Both the position numbers and the translations under genes were made by a program. The notes below the pieces were generated by a model, which worked only from the letters and a program-made list of their open reading frames with translations, made no database searches and had not been told where the DNA came from. A stretch of 64,000 bases of DNA from Intestinibaculum porci (GTDB taxonomy: Bacteria; Bacillota_I; Bacilli_A; Erysipelotrichales; Coprobacillaceae). The stretch is from NCBI RefSeq assembly GCF_003925875.1, contig NZ_AP019309.1, forward strand, positions 558,001-622,000, in the 5' to 3' direction. Every line of letters begins with the position of its first letter. The stretch's first letter is position 1. Below are positions 46,014 to 53,744 of this stretch, piece after piece.

Positions 46014-47213
46014 CTAAATGACTTGGAAAATATAAAACTTAAGATAAGATGTATCCTGATTATGACTCCATAAAATCGGATGATCATGATTCTGCTGGGT
46101 CACGGAGACCTGCTTGAGCGTTACGTCCGCTTCCTGAGCCGCTTCTCTTAACATCTTTTCATAGCTGTCACGATCCATAAAATGCGAACATGAGCAGGAA
46201 ATCAAGTAACCGCCGCCGCGTAAGACCTTCATCGCTACCGTATTAATACGTTTATAGCCATTATAAGCTTTATAAAACGTTGCCCGGGATTTAGTGAAAG
46301 CTGGCGGATCTAAGACGATTATATCAAACTGATGCAATGTAAGTGTATCTAAGTAATCAAAGACATCAGCCTGGACAAAATCAATCTTGTCTTCTAAATG
46401 ATTGAGCTTCGCATTTTCTAAGGCTTCATCTAGCGCAGTCTGCGAAACATCCACAGCCGTGACATGTTTCGCATTGCCTTTCGCCGCATTGAGGGCGAAA
46501 CCGCCGGTATGGGTAAAACAGTCTAAGACGGTTTTGCCATGGGCCATTTCTCTAAGTAATACACGGTTACTTTTCTGGTCTAAGAAATAGCCGGTTTTCT
46601 GCCCATTTTCAATATCTACATTTAAGAGAATACCATTTTCTTTAATTGTAATAATCGTATCATGGCTGCCGCGATAGAAGCCTTTATATAAAGGCAAACC
46701 TTCTTTTTCGCGAGCTTTGACATCATTACGTTCATAGATCGCCGTAATCTCCTGGCGGTCTTTTTTCATCATCTCTAATAAACTGTCATAGATTAAATCT
46801 TTATGCATTTCCATGCCATAAGAGGTGATCTGGGAAACTAAGACATCATTATAACGATCAATCGTTAAACCTGGCAGGCCATCGGCTTCACCAAAGATTA
46901 AACGACAATTGCTTAAGTTACGTGATTCAACCGTACGTCTAAAATCATAAGCGAACTGAATGCGTTTTTTGAAAAAATCAGCATCGATCGCTTCCTTTTG
47001 GTCATGCGTTAAAATACGCACCGCGACATGCGACGTAGCATGATAGAAACCCGTCGCTAAATACTGATGATTCGTCGTGACAATATCAACGAGATCACCG
47101 GTCCTGGTATTTTGATCAACACTGACGACATTATTGGCGAACATCATTGCCTGGCCGCTGCGGATGTAAGGTTCACCGTCGCTGCTAATGATCACTTGAT
47201 GGTGTTGGTTCAT
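46014..47213 (-). CDS. RlmI-like class I SAM-dependent 23S rRNA methyltransferase
   Basis: A 399-residue protein with an N-terminal PUA domain (about 1-75), a central linker domain (RLIFGEADGLPGLTIDRY) and a Rossmann methyltransferase domain: SAM motif VLDCFTHTGGFALNA, acidic AVDVSQTALDEA, catalytic region VLDPPAFTKS, and SCSCSHFM near the end. It fits the RlmI/YccW m5C group. ATG 47213 is chosen because GGAGGAAG precedes it; a longer frame to 47282 lies across the promoter. Confidence 0.9.
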   Translation of the reverse strand: MNQHHQVIISSDGEPYIRSGQAMMFANNVVSVDQNTRTGDLVDIVTTNHQYLATGFYHATSHVAVRILTHDQKEAIDADFFKKRIQFAYDFRRTVESRNLSNCRLIFGEADGLPGLTIDRYNDVLVSQITSYGMEMHKDLIYDSLLEMMKKDRQEITAIYERNDVKAREKEGLPLYKGFYRGSHDTIITIKENGILLNVDIENGQKTGYFLDQKSNRVLLREMAHGKTVLDCFTHTGGFALNAAKGNAKHVTAVDVSQTALDEALENAKLNHLEDKIDFVQADVFDYLDTLTLHQFDIIVLDPPAFTKSRATFYKAYNGYKRINTVAMKVLRGGGYLISCSCSHFMDRDSYEKMLREAAQEADVTLKQVSVTQQNHDHPILWSHNQDTSYLKFYIFQVI

Positions 47214-47240
47214 TTTCTTCCTCCATTCATTAATAAAGGC

Positions 47241-47269
47241 ATTATAGGGGAAAAAGAAGATAGAATCAA
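47241..47269 (-). promoter_or_regulatory. Promoter of the methyltransferase-PfkB operon
   Basis: Minus strand TTGATT (47269-47264), 17-nt spacer, TATAAT (47246-47241). Confidence 0.65.
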
Positions 47270-47365
47270 TGAAATTTCCCATATTTATAAAACTATACTT
47301 TGAACAAAAAAGTCATGCTTATAGAGATCATATAGGATACAATATTTGAAAATTGGAGGCCTATT

Positions 47366-48260
47366 ATGAAACGTTTACTAAATTGCAGCGCGAGTGAAAA
47401 ACTTGCGATGAACGGAGAAGAATGAAAAGCTTCAATCAAAGCCTGTGAAGGGCGTGTCATCATGAGTGAAAATGTCATTGCCGTTACGCCATTATGAGAT
47501 GATATTTCCAACCCGGAGCTTTCCGCTGCTTTTGGCAGTGATCTTTGTCTGCTTAATCTTTTTGATGTCCTGCATCCCCATATTGCCGGCATCAAAGATG
47601 AAGGAAATCCCGTTGCCACATTAAAGAAAATGATTGGTCGACCAGTCGGCTGTAACTTAGAACCGATTGATGAAGAGGCGATGATGATGGAAACGCGTCT
47701 GGATATTCCCAAAGGCCGTCGCGCGATCCCCGCAACCTTCGCCAAGGCTGAAGCCTTAGGCTTATCTTTTATTGCCTTAACTGGGAATCCTCGCAGCGGT
47801 GTTACCAATAAAGCTATTTTAAAAGCGATTAAAGAAGCCAAACAGTTATTTGGCGGGCTGATTATCGCCGGTAAAATGCATAGTGCGGGGGTTGATGAAC
47901 CCTTAGTGTCACTTTCAGCGATCAGTGATTTTATCGATGCTGGCGCGGATATTATTTTGATGCCGGCGGTAAACACGGTCCCTGGTTTATCTGAAAGAGA
48001 AGTCCGCGAGGCCTGTGATCTGATCCACCGGAAAGGGGCTTTAGCGATGACGACAATCGGCACTTCGCAGGAAGGCGCCGATAGTCAGACTATTCGTGAA
48101 ATTGGTCTGATCAATAAAAGATGTGGTGCCGACATCAAGCATATTGGTGATGCCGGCTGGCAGGGTATTGCTTTACCAGAAAATATCATGACATTAAGTA
48201 TTGCCATCCGCGATAAAGCGCTGGACCTATCATACGATGGCCGCTTCAGCTCTTCGTTAA
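47366..48260 (+). pseudogene. Decayed DUF7916-like / PEP-mutase-fold gene
   Basis: From ATG 47366 (good TTGGAGG site) the frame reads MKRLLNCSASEKLAMNGEE and is stopped by TGA at 47423-47425 and again at 47495-47497. It then stays open and clearly conserved (NPELSAAFGSDLCLLNLFD, IGRPVGCNLEP, AGKMHSAGVDEPLVS, MPAVNTVPGLSE). Near the end, one extra base around 48218 shifts the frame; corrected, it ends in RWTYHTMAASALR and TAA 48258, like the intact family. Resembles TIM-barrel proteins of the PEP-mutase/isocitrate-lyase type; function unknown. Two stops and a frameshift argue for a pseudogene. Confidence 0.75.
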
Positions 48261-48273
48261 TCATTTTCAAAAT

Positions 48274-48299
48274 ACTGCGTCGTTTGAGGCAGTTTTTTC
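48274..48299 (+). terminator. Intrinsic terminator of the pseudogene
   Basis: ACTGCGTC (48274-48281) with GAGGCAGT (48286-48293), one mismatch, T6. Confidence 0.7.
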
Positions 48300-48345
48300 T
48301 TTCCTTATCTATTGATGATTTTCATTGTATAATAGGGCGGTTAAT

Positions 48346-48597
48346 TTGAAAAACGATGTTAAAAGAGCGCAAGATATTATAAAGAAATACGTCTCATTAA
48401 GTGATATTTATGATATTATAGATGTGGTGTTAGGGCATTCTTCACATTTTATGCCGTTCTCTTTAGAAGATTATGGCAAGGTTCTTAGGTGAAGAAGTGT
48501 GAAAAGTCATTCGCATGATTTGATATGCCGTGACTAACGACACCCTGATGATGGAATGTTTACAGATGATTTTTCATTGTGGTGAAAGTTTATCAGT
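48346..48597 (+). pseudogene. Probable degraded small gene
   Basis: A frame from TTG near 48347 reads KNDVKRAQDIIKKYVSL and then IYDIIDVVLGHSSHF up to a TGA at 48493. Another frame from 48473 reads MARFLGEEV, TGA, KVIRMI, TGA, YAVTNDTLMMECLQMIF. A frameshift would join them. No family recognised. The region has no other gene. Confidence 0.3.
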
Positions 48598-48636
48598 GAT
48601 TGTCTTTATCCCATGTTTATTTTTATAAAGACAATC
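48598..48636. repeat. Perfect 12-bp inverted repeat
   Basis: GATTGTCTTTAT (48598-48609) and ATAAAGACAATC (48625-48636). No T-run follows on either strand, so it is more likely an operator or mRNA structure than a terminator. A TATAAT at 48654-48659 follows and may serve the Cof-type gene. Confidence 0.45.
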
Positions 48637-48682
48637 TGTGAGGGCACTAGCCATATAATGAAAAAACAGAAAAGGAATGAGA

Positions 48683-49513
48683 ATGATGAATGAAAATATA
48701 AAAGTAATCGTACTTGATATCGATGGGACTTTATTTGATGATGAAAAGAAGATTACACCAAAAACCAAAGCGGTGTTACAAAAAGCCCAGGAAAATGGCT
48801 TAACAGTTGTCTTGGCGAGCGGTCGTCCCGCTTCCGGCTTATGGTATATTGCGGATGAATTAGAAATGGAAAAACATCACGGATTACTTTGCTGCTTCAA
48901 TGGGTCTCAGGTTGTTGACTGTACGACAACAGAAGAGTTATTCAATTCGCCAATGAGTATTGATATGGGCAAACGTGTCCTTAATCATATGAAATCATTT
49001 GATGTCAATCCGATGGTGTATAAAGATGCTTATTTGTATGTCAATGATGCTTATGCTTATAAAGTGAAATATGAATCGCGTTTAGGTCGTTTAAAAGTCT
49101 GTGAAGTGGATGACTTAGAAAGCTATTTAACGTGGCGCCCTAATAAAATCTTAACCTCTGGGGATCCGGCTTATCTGCAGGAAAACTATCAGCTGATGAT
49201 GGCGCCATTCAAAGATGAACTTAACTGTATGTTTACAGCCGATTTCTATTTTGAATTCACCGCTAAAGGGATTGATAAAGCCCGCGCTTTATCGATTGCC
49301 TTAGAAAAATTAGGTTACAGCGGCGACAACTGCATCGCCTTTGGGGATGCTCAGAATGACTTATCCATGATTCGCTTTGCGAAGATTGGTGTGGCGATGG
49401 GCAATGCTACTGATGAAGTGAAGGAAGCTGCCGATGAAATCACTCTTGACAACAATCATGACGGTATTGCGGAAGCTTTAATCAAACATATCCCAGAACT
49501 GGAGGTCGCTTAA
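48683..49513 (+). CDS. Cof-type HAD phosphatase
   Basis: HAD subfamily IIB (Cof/YidA) hydrolase of 276 residues: motif I VLDIDGTLFDD, motif II VLASGRP, the C2 cap, Lys in AKGIDKARAL, and motif IV FGDAQNDLSMI. These enzymes dephosphorylate sugar phosphates, FMN or PLP; the substrate is unknown. Start at 48683 has AAAGGA about 7 nt upstream. The next gene begins 1 nt after its stop. Confidence 0.88.
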   Translation: MMNENIKVIVLDIDGTLFDDEKKITPKTKAVLQKAQENGLTVVLASGRPASGLWYIADELEMEKHHGLLCCFNGSQVVDCTTTEELFNSPMSIDMGKRVLNHMKSFDVNPMVYKDAYLYVNDAYAYKVKYESRLGRLKVCEVDDLESYLTWRPNKILTSGDPAYLQENYQLMMAPFKDELNCMFTADFYFEFTAKGIDKARALSIALEKLGYSGDNCIAFGDAQNDLSMIRFAKIGVAMGNATDEVKEAADEITLDNNHDGIAEALIKHIPELEVA

Positions 49514-50011
49514 ATGGATGCTATTATGAACCGCGTGAGTGTGCGTGCTTTTACGAATCAGGAAGTTGAAGAAGAAAAGATTGAAACACTCTTAAGAGCT
49601 GCCATGCAGGCGCCAAGTGCCGGCAATCAGCAGCCATGGGAATTTTTCGTCGTCAAAGATCGTGATGTCATTACGTCGTTAGCGGCCTGTTCGCCTTATG
49701 CTAAAGCTGCCCAGAGTGCGCCTTTAGTCATCGTGCCAGTGATGCGCGCGAAAGATAATATGCGTTTTCCTGAGTGTGCACCGTTAGATATGTCAGCAGC
49801 GGTCGAAAATATTTTATTAGCCGCCCAGGACTTAGGCTTAGGAGCGGTCTGGATGGGCATTGCCCCAGTGCGTGAACGTATTGAAGCCGTCAGTGATGTC
49901 TTACATTTAGCTGAAGGCGTCACCGCTTTCGCCTTAATTCCCGTTGGTTATCCCAATAAAAAAAGCGAAGCGAAAGATCGCTTCGATGATACGCGTATTC
50001 ATCGCATTTAA
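49514..50011 (+). CDS. Nitroreductase-family FMN protein
   Basis: FMN-dependent NAD(P)H oxidoreductase (165 aa): N-terminal NRVSVRAFTNQEV with the FMN-binding RxSxR motif, MQAPSAGNQQPWEF, and LGLGAVWMGIAP. Physiological substrate unknown. GGAGG lies in the end of the preceding Cof gene, so the two are translated together. Its stop overlaps the convergent ECF gene by 4 nt. Confidence 0.9.
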   Translation: MDAIMNRVSVRAFTNQEVEEEKIETLLRAAMQAPSAGNQQPWEFFVVKDRDVITSLAACSPYAKAAQSAPLVIVPVMRAKDNMRFPECAPLDMSAAVENILLAAQDLGLGAVWMGIAPVRERIEAVSDVLHLAEGVTAFALIPVGYPNKKSEAKDRFDDTRIHRI

Positions 50012-50595
50012 GCACGCGCTAACTTTTTTAATGTTCCCGATTTCTTCAGACTTGGCACTAATGCTAAATAGAGAAGGCTGGCAATAACAACCGCTAAGAT
50101 CGCATTGACACTGGTGGTAATAAAGTTCCATGACGCCAGGGCCTTCGCGGCCTGAGCGCTGGCGCCAAAGAAGATTGTCGTATAAAGATAACCTACTAAA
50201 GGTTCGGCGATGACATTAAAGAGCATGCCGCCAGCAGTGCTGAGAACGACGCCCCAAACCAAAGCCTTGCCACTCTTTTCTTCAATATGGAAGACTTTAT
50301 GCGCTAATAAACCAGCGATTAAGCCAATCATAAATTTTAAGAAGAATGTTTTTGGGGCATAGAGGACATAGGTTGGATCAAGCAAATCACCAATCCCCAT
50401 GCCAATCGCCCCGGCGATGCCGCCCGGCACGCCGCCTAAAAGTAAAGCCGCTAAGACGCAGAAGGTGTTTCCTAAATGGAAGGATGTCACTCCGCCCGGT
50501 GTAGGAATCTTAATCTGTAAGAATGTGAATGAAATATACGCTAAGGCAGCCATTAAAGCGGTTAAGGCTAAGCGTAATGTTTTTGAATTTGACAT
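50008..50595 (-). CDS. ECF transporter S component
   Basis: Substrate-binding membrane subunit (195 aa) of an energy-coupling-factor vitamin importer. Six hydrophobic segments; the N-terminal helix carries the S-component AxxxAxxY-like pattern (LTALMAALAYISFTF), and LGNTFCVLAALLLGGVPGGIAGAIGMGIGDLLDP is typical. It needs the shared EcfAA'T module, which is elsewhere. Substrate unclear (folate/riboflavin/hydroxymethylpyrimidine type are options). AAGGGGG precedes the ATG. Confidence 0.85.
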   Translation of the reverse strand: MSNSKTLRLALTALMAALAYISFTFLQIKIPTPGGVTSFHLGNTFCVLAALLLGGVPGGIAGAIGMGIGDLLDPTYVLYAPKTFFLKFMIGLIAGLLAHKVFHIEEKSGKALVWGVVLSTAGGMLFNVIAEPLVGYLYTTIFFGASAQAAKALASWNFITTSVNAILAVVIASLLYLALVPSLKKSGTLKKLARA

Positions 50596-50645
50596 ATTTC
50601 TTTTCCCCCTTTAAGTGATTCCTATTGTAGTCTTAAACTGACTAT

Positions 50646-50667
50646 AGTGTAATATCCAGTTTACACT
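50646..50667. promoter_or_regulatory. Possible operator upstream of the ECF S component
   Basis: Inverted repeat AGTGTAA (50646-50652) and TTACACT (50661-50667) with an 8-nt centre, 51 nt upstream of the minus-strand start. The spacing and position fit a repressor site. The regulator is unknown. Confidence 0.4.
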
Positions 50668-50700
50668 TATTTTATAAGGTCAGATTATAAAAGAATCCTG

Positions 50701-50729
50701 TTGGAAAAAGAAAGACTTTCCGCTATACT
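50701..50729 (+). promoter_or_regulatory. Host promoter cut off from its gene by the IscB element
   Basis: TTGGAA (50701-50706), exact 17-nt spacer, TATACT (50724-50729), then AGGAG at 50737-50741. It matches the missing promoter and ribosome binding site of the DUF1292 gene at 52555. It now points into the IscB element. Confidence 0.65.
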
Positions 50730-50736
50730 TGAAGCG

Positions 50737-51134
50737 AGGAGTATTGCATGTCAACTACCCGCGACTAAAGTCGCAGGCTTGTCTCGCGCAAGTCTAAGAC
50801 TGGCGTCGGTACATATGTACTAGCTGATTAGCCTAATGTGTTTCGGGCACTACGTTATCCGCAAAAATACAGGCACCTGGGGATTCTTCCCACGTCCCTC
50901 GCTCTGCGGGCATGCATTAAACATCTCTGACGGGCAGGAGAAGTGTGCATGTCATACACAACTGCGGATAACCTTGGCGATGGGAACTACCCCGAAAGGG
51001 AGAAACTGCATATATACTGCCTCTGGCAAGCGTATGCAGGCGTGCGTAAGCGCACACTTATTCATCAATCTTAGCTCAGCTGATTAAGTTTATATATTCA
51101 AACGTTATTATTTTACAGGAAAGGAGGAATTTCC
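50737..51134 (+). ncRNA. Predicted omegaRNA of IscB
   Basis: IscB guide RNAs are encoded directly upstream of iscB, with the guide taken from the flank at the left end. Here about 390 nt without a reading frame are full of hairpins: GCGACT/AGTCGC (50761-50774), AGGCTTG/CAAGTCT (50775-50795), the 12-bp palindrome GTACATATGTAC (50809-50820) and CCCCGAAAGGG (about 50992). The predicted guide would be the host bases just before about 50747 (GAAGCGAGGAGTATTG). RNA ends are inferred. Confidence 0.65.
50758..50777 (+). repeat. Left-end hairpin of the IscB element
   Basis: CCC then GCGACT-AA-AGTCGC then AGG. It shares its outer bases with the right-end hairpin at 52514. Confidence 0.65.
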
Positions 51135-52490
51135 ATGAGCGTATGCGTTGTAGCGCCGGATAAAAAGCCGCTGATGCCGACAAGCGAGTACCGTGCAAGA
51201 AAGCTGCTGAAAAGCGGCAAGGCTGTTATCTTTAAGTATAAGCCGTTCACGATCATGCTTACAAGAATCGTAAGCGAGAATATGCAGCCGATCGAGTACT
51301 GCTGCGATACGGGATACAAACATATTGGTGTATCCATCAAATCAGAAAAACACGAGTATTTTGACTGCCAATTTGACATGCTTCAGGATGAGAAGAAGCG
51401 GCACGATGACCGCCGGAAAATGCGCCGCACAAGAAGAAACAGGCTTCGCTACAGAAAGCCCCGTTTTGATAATCGGACAGCTTCCAAAAAGGAAGGATGG
51501 CTGGCGCCGTCGCTGAGAAACATCCGTGATCAGCATATCCGTATTTTTGAGCGGTTCCTTGAGGTCATGCCGATAGTCTCAGCCACGTTTGAAATGGGCT
51601 CGTTTGACGTCCACGCCATGCATGAGTTTGAGGCAACAGGCACCGTGCTTAAAGGCGATGATTATCAGAAGGGGCCGCGATACGGCATGAACACGCTGAG
51701 AAAAGCCGTTTTCTATCGTGACAATTACACATGCCAGGTGTGCGGGGAAACCGCGGATGAAGGCGCTATTCTGAGAGTGCATCATATCGGCTTCGAAACA
51801 GGCGATCATACGAACCGCATGAGCAATCTGCTGACCGTCTGCACAAAATGCCATACTTCGGCAAACCACAAGCCGGGCGGAAAGCTGTACGACCTGAAGC
51901 CTAGGACGAAGCCGTTTAACGGCGCAGCCTTCATGAACGCTGTCAGATGGCAGATGTTCAGAACGCTGAAAAGCACCCACCCTGATTTAGAATGGCACAT
52001 GACATATGGCGCTGCTACGCAGGAGGCAAGAAGAGTCCTACACCTTGAAAAGTCGCATGCCAATGACGCCTACGCCATGGGAGAATTCCATCCAAGACGC
52101 AGGACGCCTTTTATGCATTTTCAGAAGCTGAGACGGAATAACCGCATCCTTGAAAAATTCTTTGATGCAAAATACGTTGATGCGCGAGACGGCAAGACGA
52201 AGAAAGGTGCAGAGCTGTCATGCGGACGCACAGCCAGAAGCGAGTCAAGACACTCCGAGAAGAACCTTCGCGTATTCAGAGAGCGGAAAGTTTCGAAAGG
52301 CAGACGCGTGATCAGAAGAAGCCACTATACACTGCGTCCTGGCGATACTGTTGTTATTGGCGGAGAGAAGCATAGGGCAAAGGGCGTTCATAACAAAGGC
52401 ACATATGTTGTGACAGACGCCAAGAAGTCAGTGCCTGTTAAGAAAGTAGAGAAGATTATTCATGCGGGTGGGTATATGCCTGTTAAATAG
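51135..52490 (+). CDS. iscB: IscB RNA-guided nuclease (RuvC + HNH)
   Basis: Cas9-ancestor nuclease (451 aa). Domain order: PLMP domain (KPLMPTSEYRARKLLKSGKA, 11-30, with P12-L13-M14-P15), RuvC-I with Asp58 in CCDTGYKHIGV, Arg-rich bridge helix (about 88-114), RuvC-II with Glu153 in ATFEMGSFD, HNH domain (about 190-245: CQVC, HHIGFETGDHTNRMSNLL, CTKCH), RuvC-III HANDAYA with His308 and Asp311, and a C-terminal PAM/TAM-interacting-like beta region. All catalytic residues are present. AAAGGAGG precedes the ATG. It should cut DNA matched by the omegaRNA guide and help keep the element in the genome. Confidence 0.93.
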   Translation: MSVCVVAPDKKPLMPTSEYRARKLLKSGKAVIFKYKPFTIMLTRIVSENMQPIEYCCDTGYKHIGVSIKSEKHEYFDCQFDMLQDEKKRHDDRRKMRRTRRNRLRYRKPRFDNRTASKKEGWLAPSLRNIRDQHIRIFERFLEVMPIVSATFEMGSFDVHAMHEFEATGTVLKGDDYQKGPRYGMNTLRKAVFYRDNYTCQVCGETADEGAILRVHHIGFETGDHTNRMSNLLTVCTKCHTSANHKPGGKLYDLKPRTKPFNGAAFMNAVRWQMFRTLKSTHPDLEWHMTYGAATQEARRVLHLEKSHANDAYAMGEFHPRRRTPFMHFQKLRRNNRILEKFFDAKYVDARDGKTKKGAELSCGRTARSESRHSEKNLRVFRERKVSKGRRVIRRSHYTLRPGDTVVIGGEKHRAKGVHNKGTYVVTDAKKSVPVKKVEKIIHAGGYMPVK

Positions 52491-52501
52491 AGAAGGAGGA
52501 T

Positions 52502-52545
52502 GGCACAATTCCTCCCGCGAATGAATTCGCAGGTATCCTTGTGCC
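52502..52545 (+). repeat. Right-end hairpin of the IscB element
   Basis: Outer arms GGCACAA (52502-52508) and TTGTGCC (52539-52545) enclose the CCCGCGA...TCGCAGG hairpin. It lies 10 nt before the DUF1292 start codon. Confidence 0.65.
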
Positions 52546-52554
52546 TATATATCA

Positions 52555-52791
52555 ATGAAAAAATTACAATCGATTACCATGGATGGTGAAGAATTCTTAG
52601 TGATTGGAATTTTCACTGTTGAAGAGAAAGACTATATTGCCCTGGTCAAAGATAAAAATATTTATCTCTATCAGTATCAGGGACATAAAGATGGCACTTT
52701 TGAAGCTTTTGATATCGAAGATGATGATGAATTCGCTGCTGTTGTGCAGGAATTCGAATATATTGAAAGCAATCAGTTATGGGATGAATAG
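52555..52791 (+). CDS. DUF1292-family protein
   Basis: The 78-residue protein has the DUF1292 pattern: TMDGEEFLVIGIFTVEEKDYIALV and a strongly acidic C-terminal half (DIEDDDEFAAVV). Such proteins are common in Firmicutes, often beside yqgF/ruvX; function unknown. There is no ribosome binding site before ATG 52555: the upstream bases belong to the IscB element end, and a fitting AGGAG lies 1.8 kb away at 50737. Expression is probably reduced. Confidence 0.85.
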   Translation: MKKLQSITMDGEEFLVIGIFTVEEKDYIALVKDKNIYLYQYQGHKDGTFEAFDIEDDDEFAAVVQEFEYIESNQLWDE

Positions 52792-52813
52792 CTCTGCTCT
52801 GGCAGAGTTTTTT
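52791..52813 (+). terminator. Intrinsic terminator
   Basis: CTCTGC (52792-52797), TCTG loop, GCAGAG (52802-52807), T6. Confidence 0.8.
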
Positions 52814-52829
52814 CTTTAAGGAGAAAAAT

Positions 52830-53303
52830 ATGAAATTTAGTGAACAGTTAAAAACTTTACGCCAGCAGCATCATTTAACCCAGCAGGCTTTAGCGGATGA
52901 CTTGCATGTAAGCAGGCAGGCGATCTCCAACTGGGAGAATGATAAAAATATGCCCGACATCGAAGTACTCATCGCTTTAGCCCAGCTTTTTGACATATCC
53001 TTAGATGAACTCATCTTAGGAGAGAAAGATTTAACGAAAAAGCTGATTCATGATGGCTCAGTGACGCGGCAAGCGCACCTGGCCATGGTGTCCAACGTCG
53101 CGGGCGCCCTCGTGATTCTTATGGGAATGCTCTGTTTTATGATTAAATCACAAAGTATTGAATATGTGGATGCGCAAGGGGTGCTCCATGAGAATTTCTT
53201 TCTGATCCCGGTTGGCTATGGTCTTATTTTCATAGGAATACTGATTATCCTATCTCAATTTCTATTTATCAGAAATAATAAGCATACATTTCCCAGGAAA
53301 TAA
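52830..53303 (+). CDS. XRE regulator fused to a DUF3955-like membrane domain
   Basis: A 157-residue protein: N-terminal helix-turn-helix (LTQQALADDLHVSRQAISNWEN, residues 18-39) and two C-terminal membrane helices (about 87-107 and 127-148). The loop between them carries YVDAQGVLHENFFLIPVG. It is a membrane-tethered transcription regulator. AAGGAG precedes the ATG. The membrane part recurs as a separate gene just downstream. Confidence 0.8.
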   Translation: MKFSEQLKTLRQQHHLTQQALADDLHVSRQAISNWENDKNMPDIEVLIALAQLFDISLDELILGEKDLTKKLIHDGSVTRQAHLAMVSNVAGALVILMGMLCFMIKSQSIEYVDAQGVLHENFFLIPVGYGLIFIGILIILSQFLFIRNNKHTFPRK

Positions 53304-53400
53304 TAGCTCGTTTCACTGGCAAAACGTGATGTCATGGCTGCTTTCTTTCTTTTGCAGGAAACCTGATTATACTAGGCGGTGTCAAAAGGAGGACATAACT

Positions 53401-53610
53401 ATGACAAATAAAATTTCAAATTTGATCACGATCGTATGCATTGGATCAGGCTTAGCTTGCCTGATCGCCAAAACGATGAGTAAATCTTACGTGGATGCGC
53501 AGGGGATTCTGCACGAACCATTCTTCTTATTACCTGTCGGTTTTGGTTTGATAACCGTTGGCCTTATTGTATTAGTCATCAGTACTATTATGAAAAGCAT
53601 GCAGGCTTAA
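53401..53610 (+). CDS. DUF3955-like small membrane protein
   Basis: The 69-residue protein has two membrane helices around YVDAQGILHEPFFLLPVG. This loop is nearly the same as in the membrane half of the preceding XRE protein, so one copy arose from the other. Start at 53401 follows AAAAGGAGG. It may pair with the membrane-tethered regulator and act as its sensor or antagonist (inference). Confidence 0.75.
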   Translation: MTNKISNLITIVCIGSGLACLIAKTMSKSYVDAQGILHEPFFLLPVGFGLITVGLIVLVISTIMKSMQA

Positions 53611-53615
53611 CGTGT

Positions 53616-53661
53616 TGTGAGAGCTTTTGCGAGTTTGCTTTTGCGAGTTCTCACATTTTTT
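53616..53661 (+). terminator. Terminator with a duplicated loop
   Basis: Arms TGTGAGA (53616-53622) and TCTCACA (53649-53655) with T6 after. The loop holds two copies of GCTTTTGCGAGTT (53623-53635 and 53637-53649). Confidence 0.65.
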
Positions 53662-53662
53662 A

Positions 53663-53722
53663 TTGCATTTAGGAAAAAAGTGTCTATAATATCGCTAGGT
53701 ACCTAATAGTTAGGTCCCTAGC
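53663..53722 (+). promoter_or_regulatory. marR promoter with operator
   Basis: TTGCAT (53663-53668), 16-nt spacer, TATAAT (53685-53690). Immediately downstream lies a near-perfect inverted repeat: GCTAGGTACCTAA (53694-53706), TAG, TTAGGTCCCTAGC (53710-53722), one mismatch in 13. This is where a MarR dimer would block its own promoter. Confidence 0.75.
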
Positions 53723-53744
53723 AATTAAAAAGGCAGGTGATAGA

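Larger units (their letters stand above)
50747..52554 (+). mobile_element. IscB (OMEGA) element, IS200/IS605-like, non-autonomous
   Basis: About 1.8 kb with hairpins at both ends: left CCCGCGACTAAAGTCGCAGG (50758-50777) and right CCCGCGAATGAATTCGCAGG (52514-52533). The two share the same CCCGCGA...TCGCAGG frame, as subterminal hairpins of IS605-type single-strand transposons do. It carries only iscB and upstream non-coding DNA; no TnpA is present, so it would need help from outside. The right end TCAA at 52552-52555 matches the cleavage tetranucleotide known for IS608. Exact ends are uncertain by a few bases. Codon use differs from its neighbours. Confidence 0.8.

Noticed and set aside
47293-48063. 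Long minus-strand open frame opposite the DUF7916-like pseudogene
   Set aside because: It is the mirror of a conserved plus-strand frame, lacks a ribosome binding site and has no recognisable protein features.
50836-51087. An 83-codon frame in the predicted omegaRNA region
   Set aside because: No ribosome binding site, Cys/His-rich random composition, and it lies across hairpins; RNA explains it better.
50747-52554. A TnpA transposase or TnpB in the IscB element
   Set aside because: Neither is encoded; the only gene is iscB, with HNH inserted in RuvC, which TnpB lacks.
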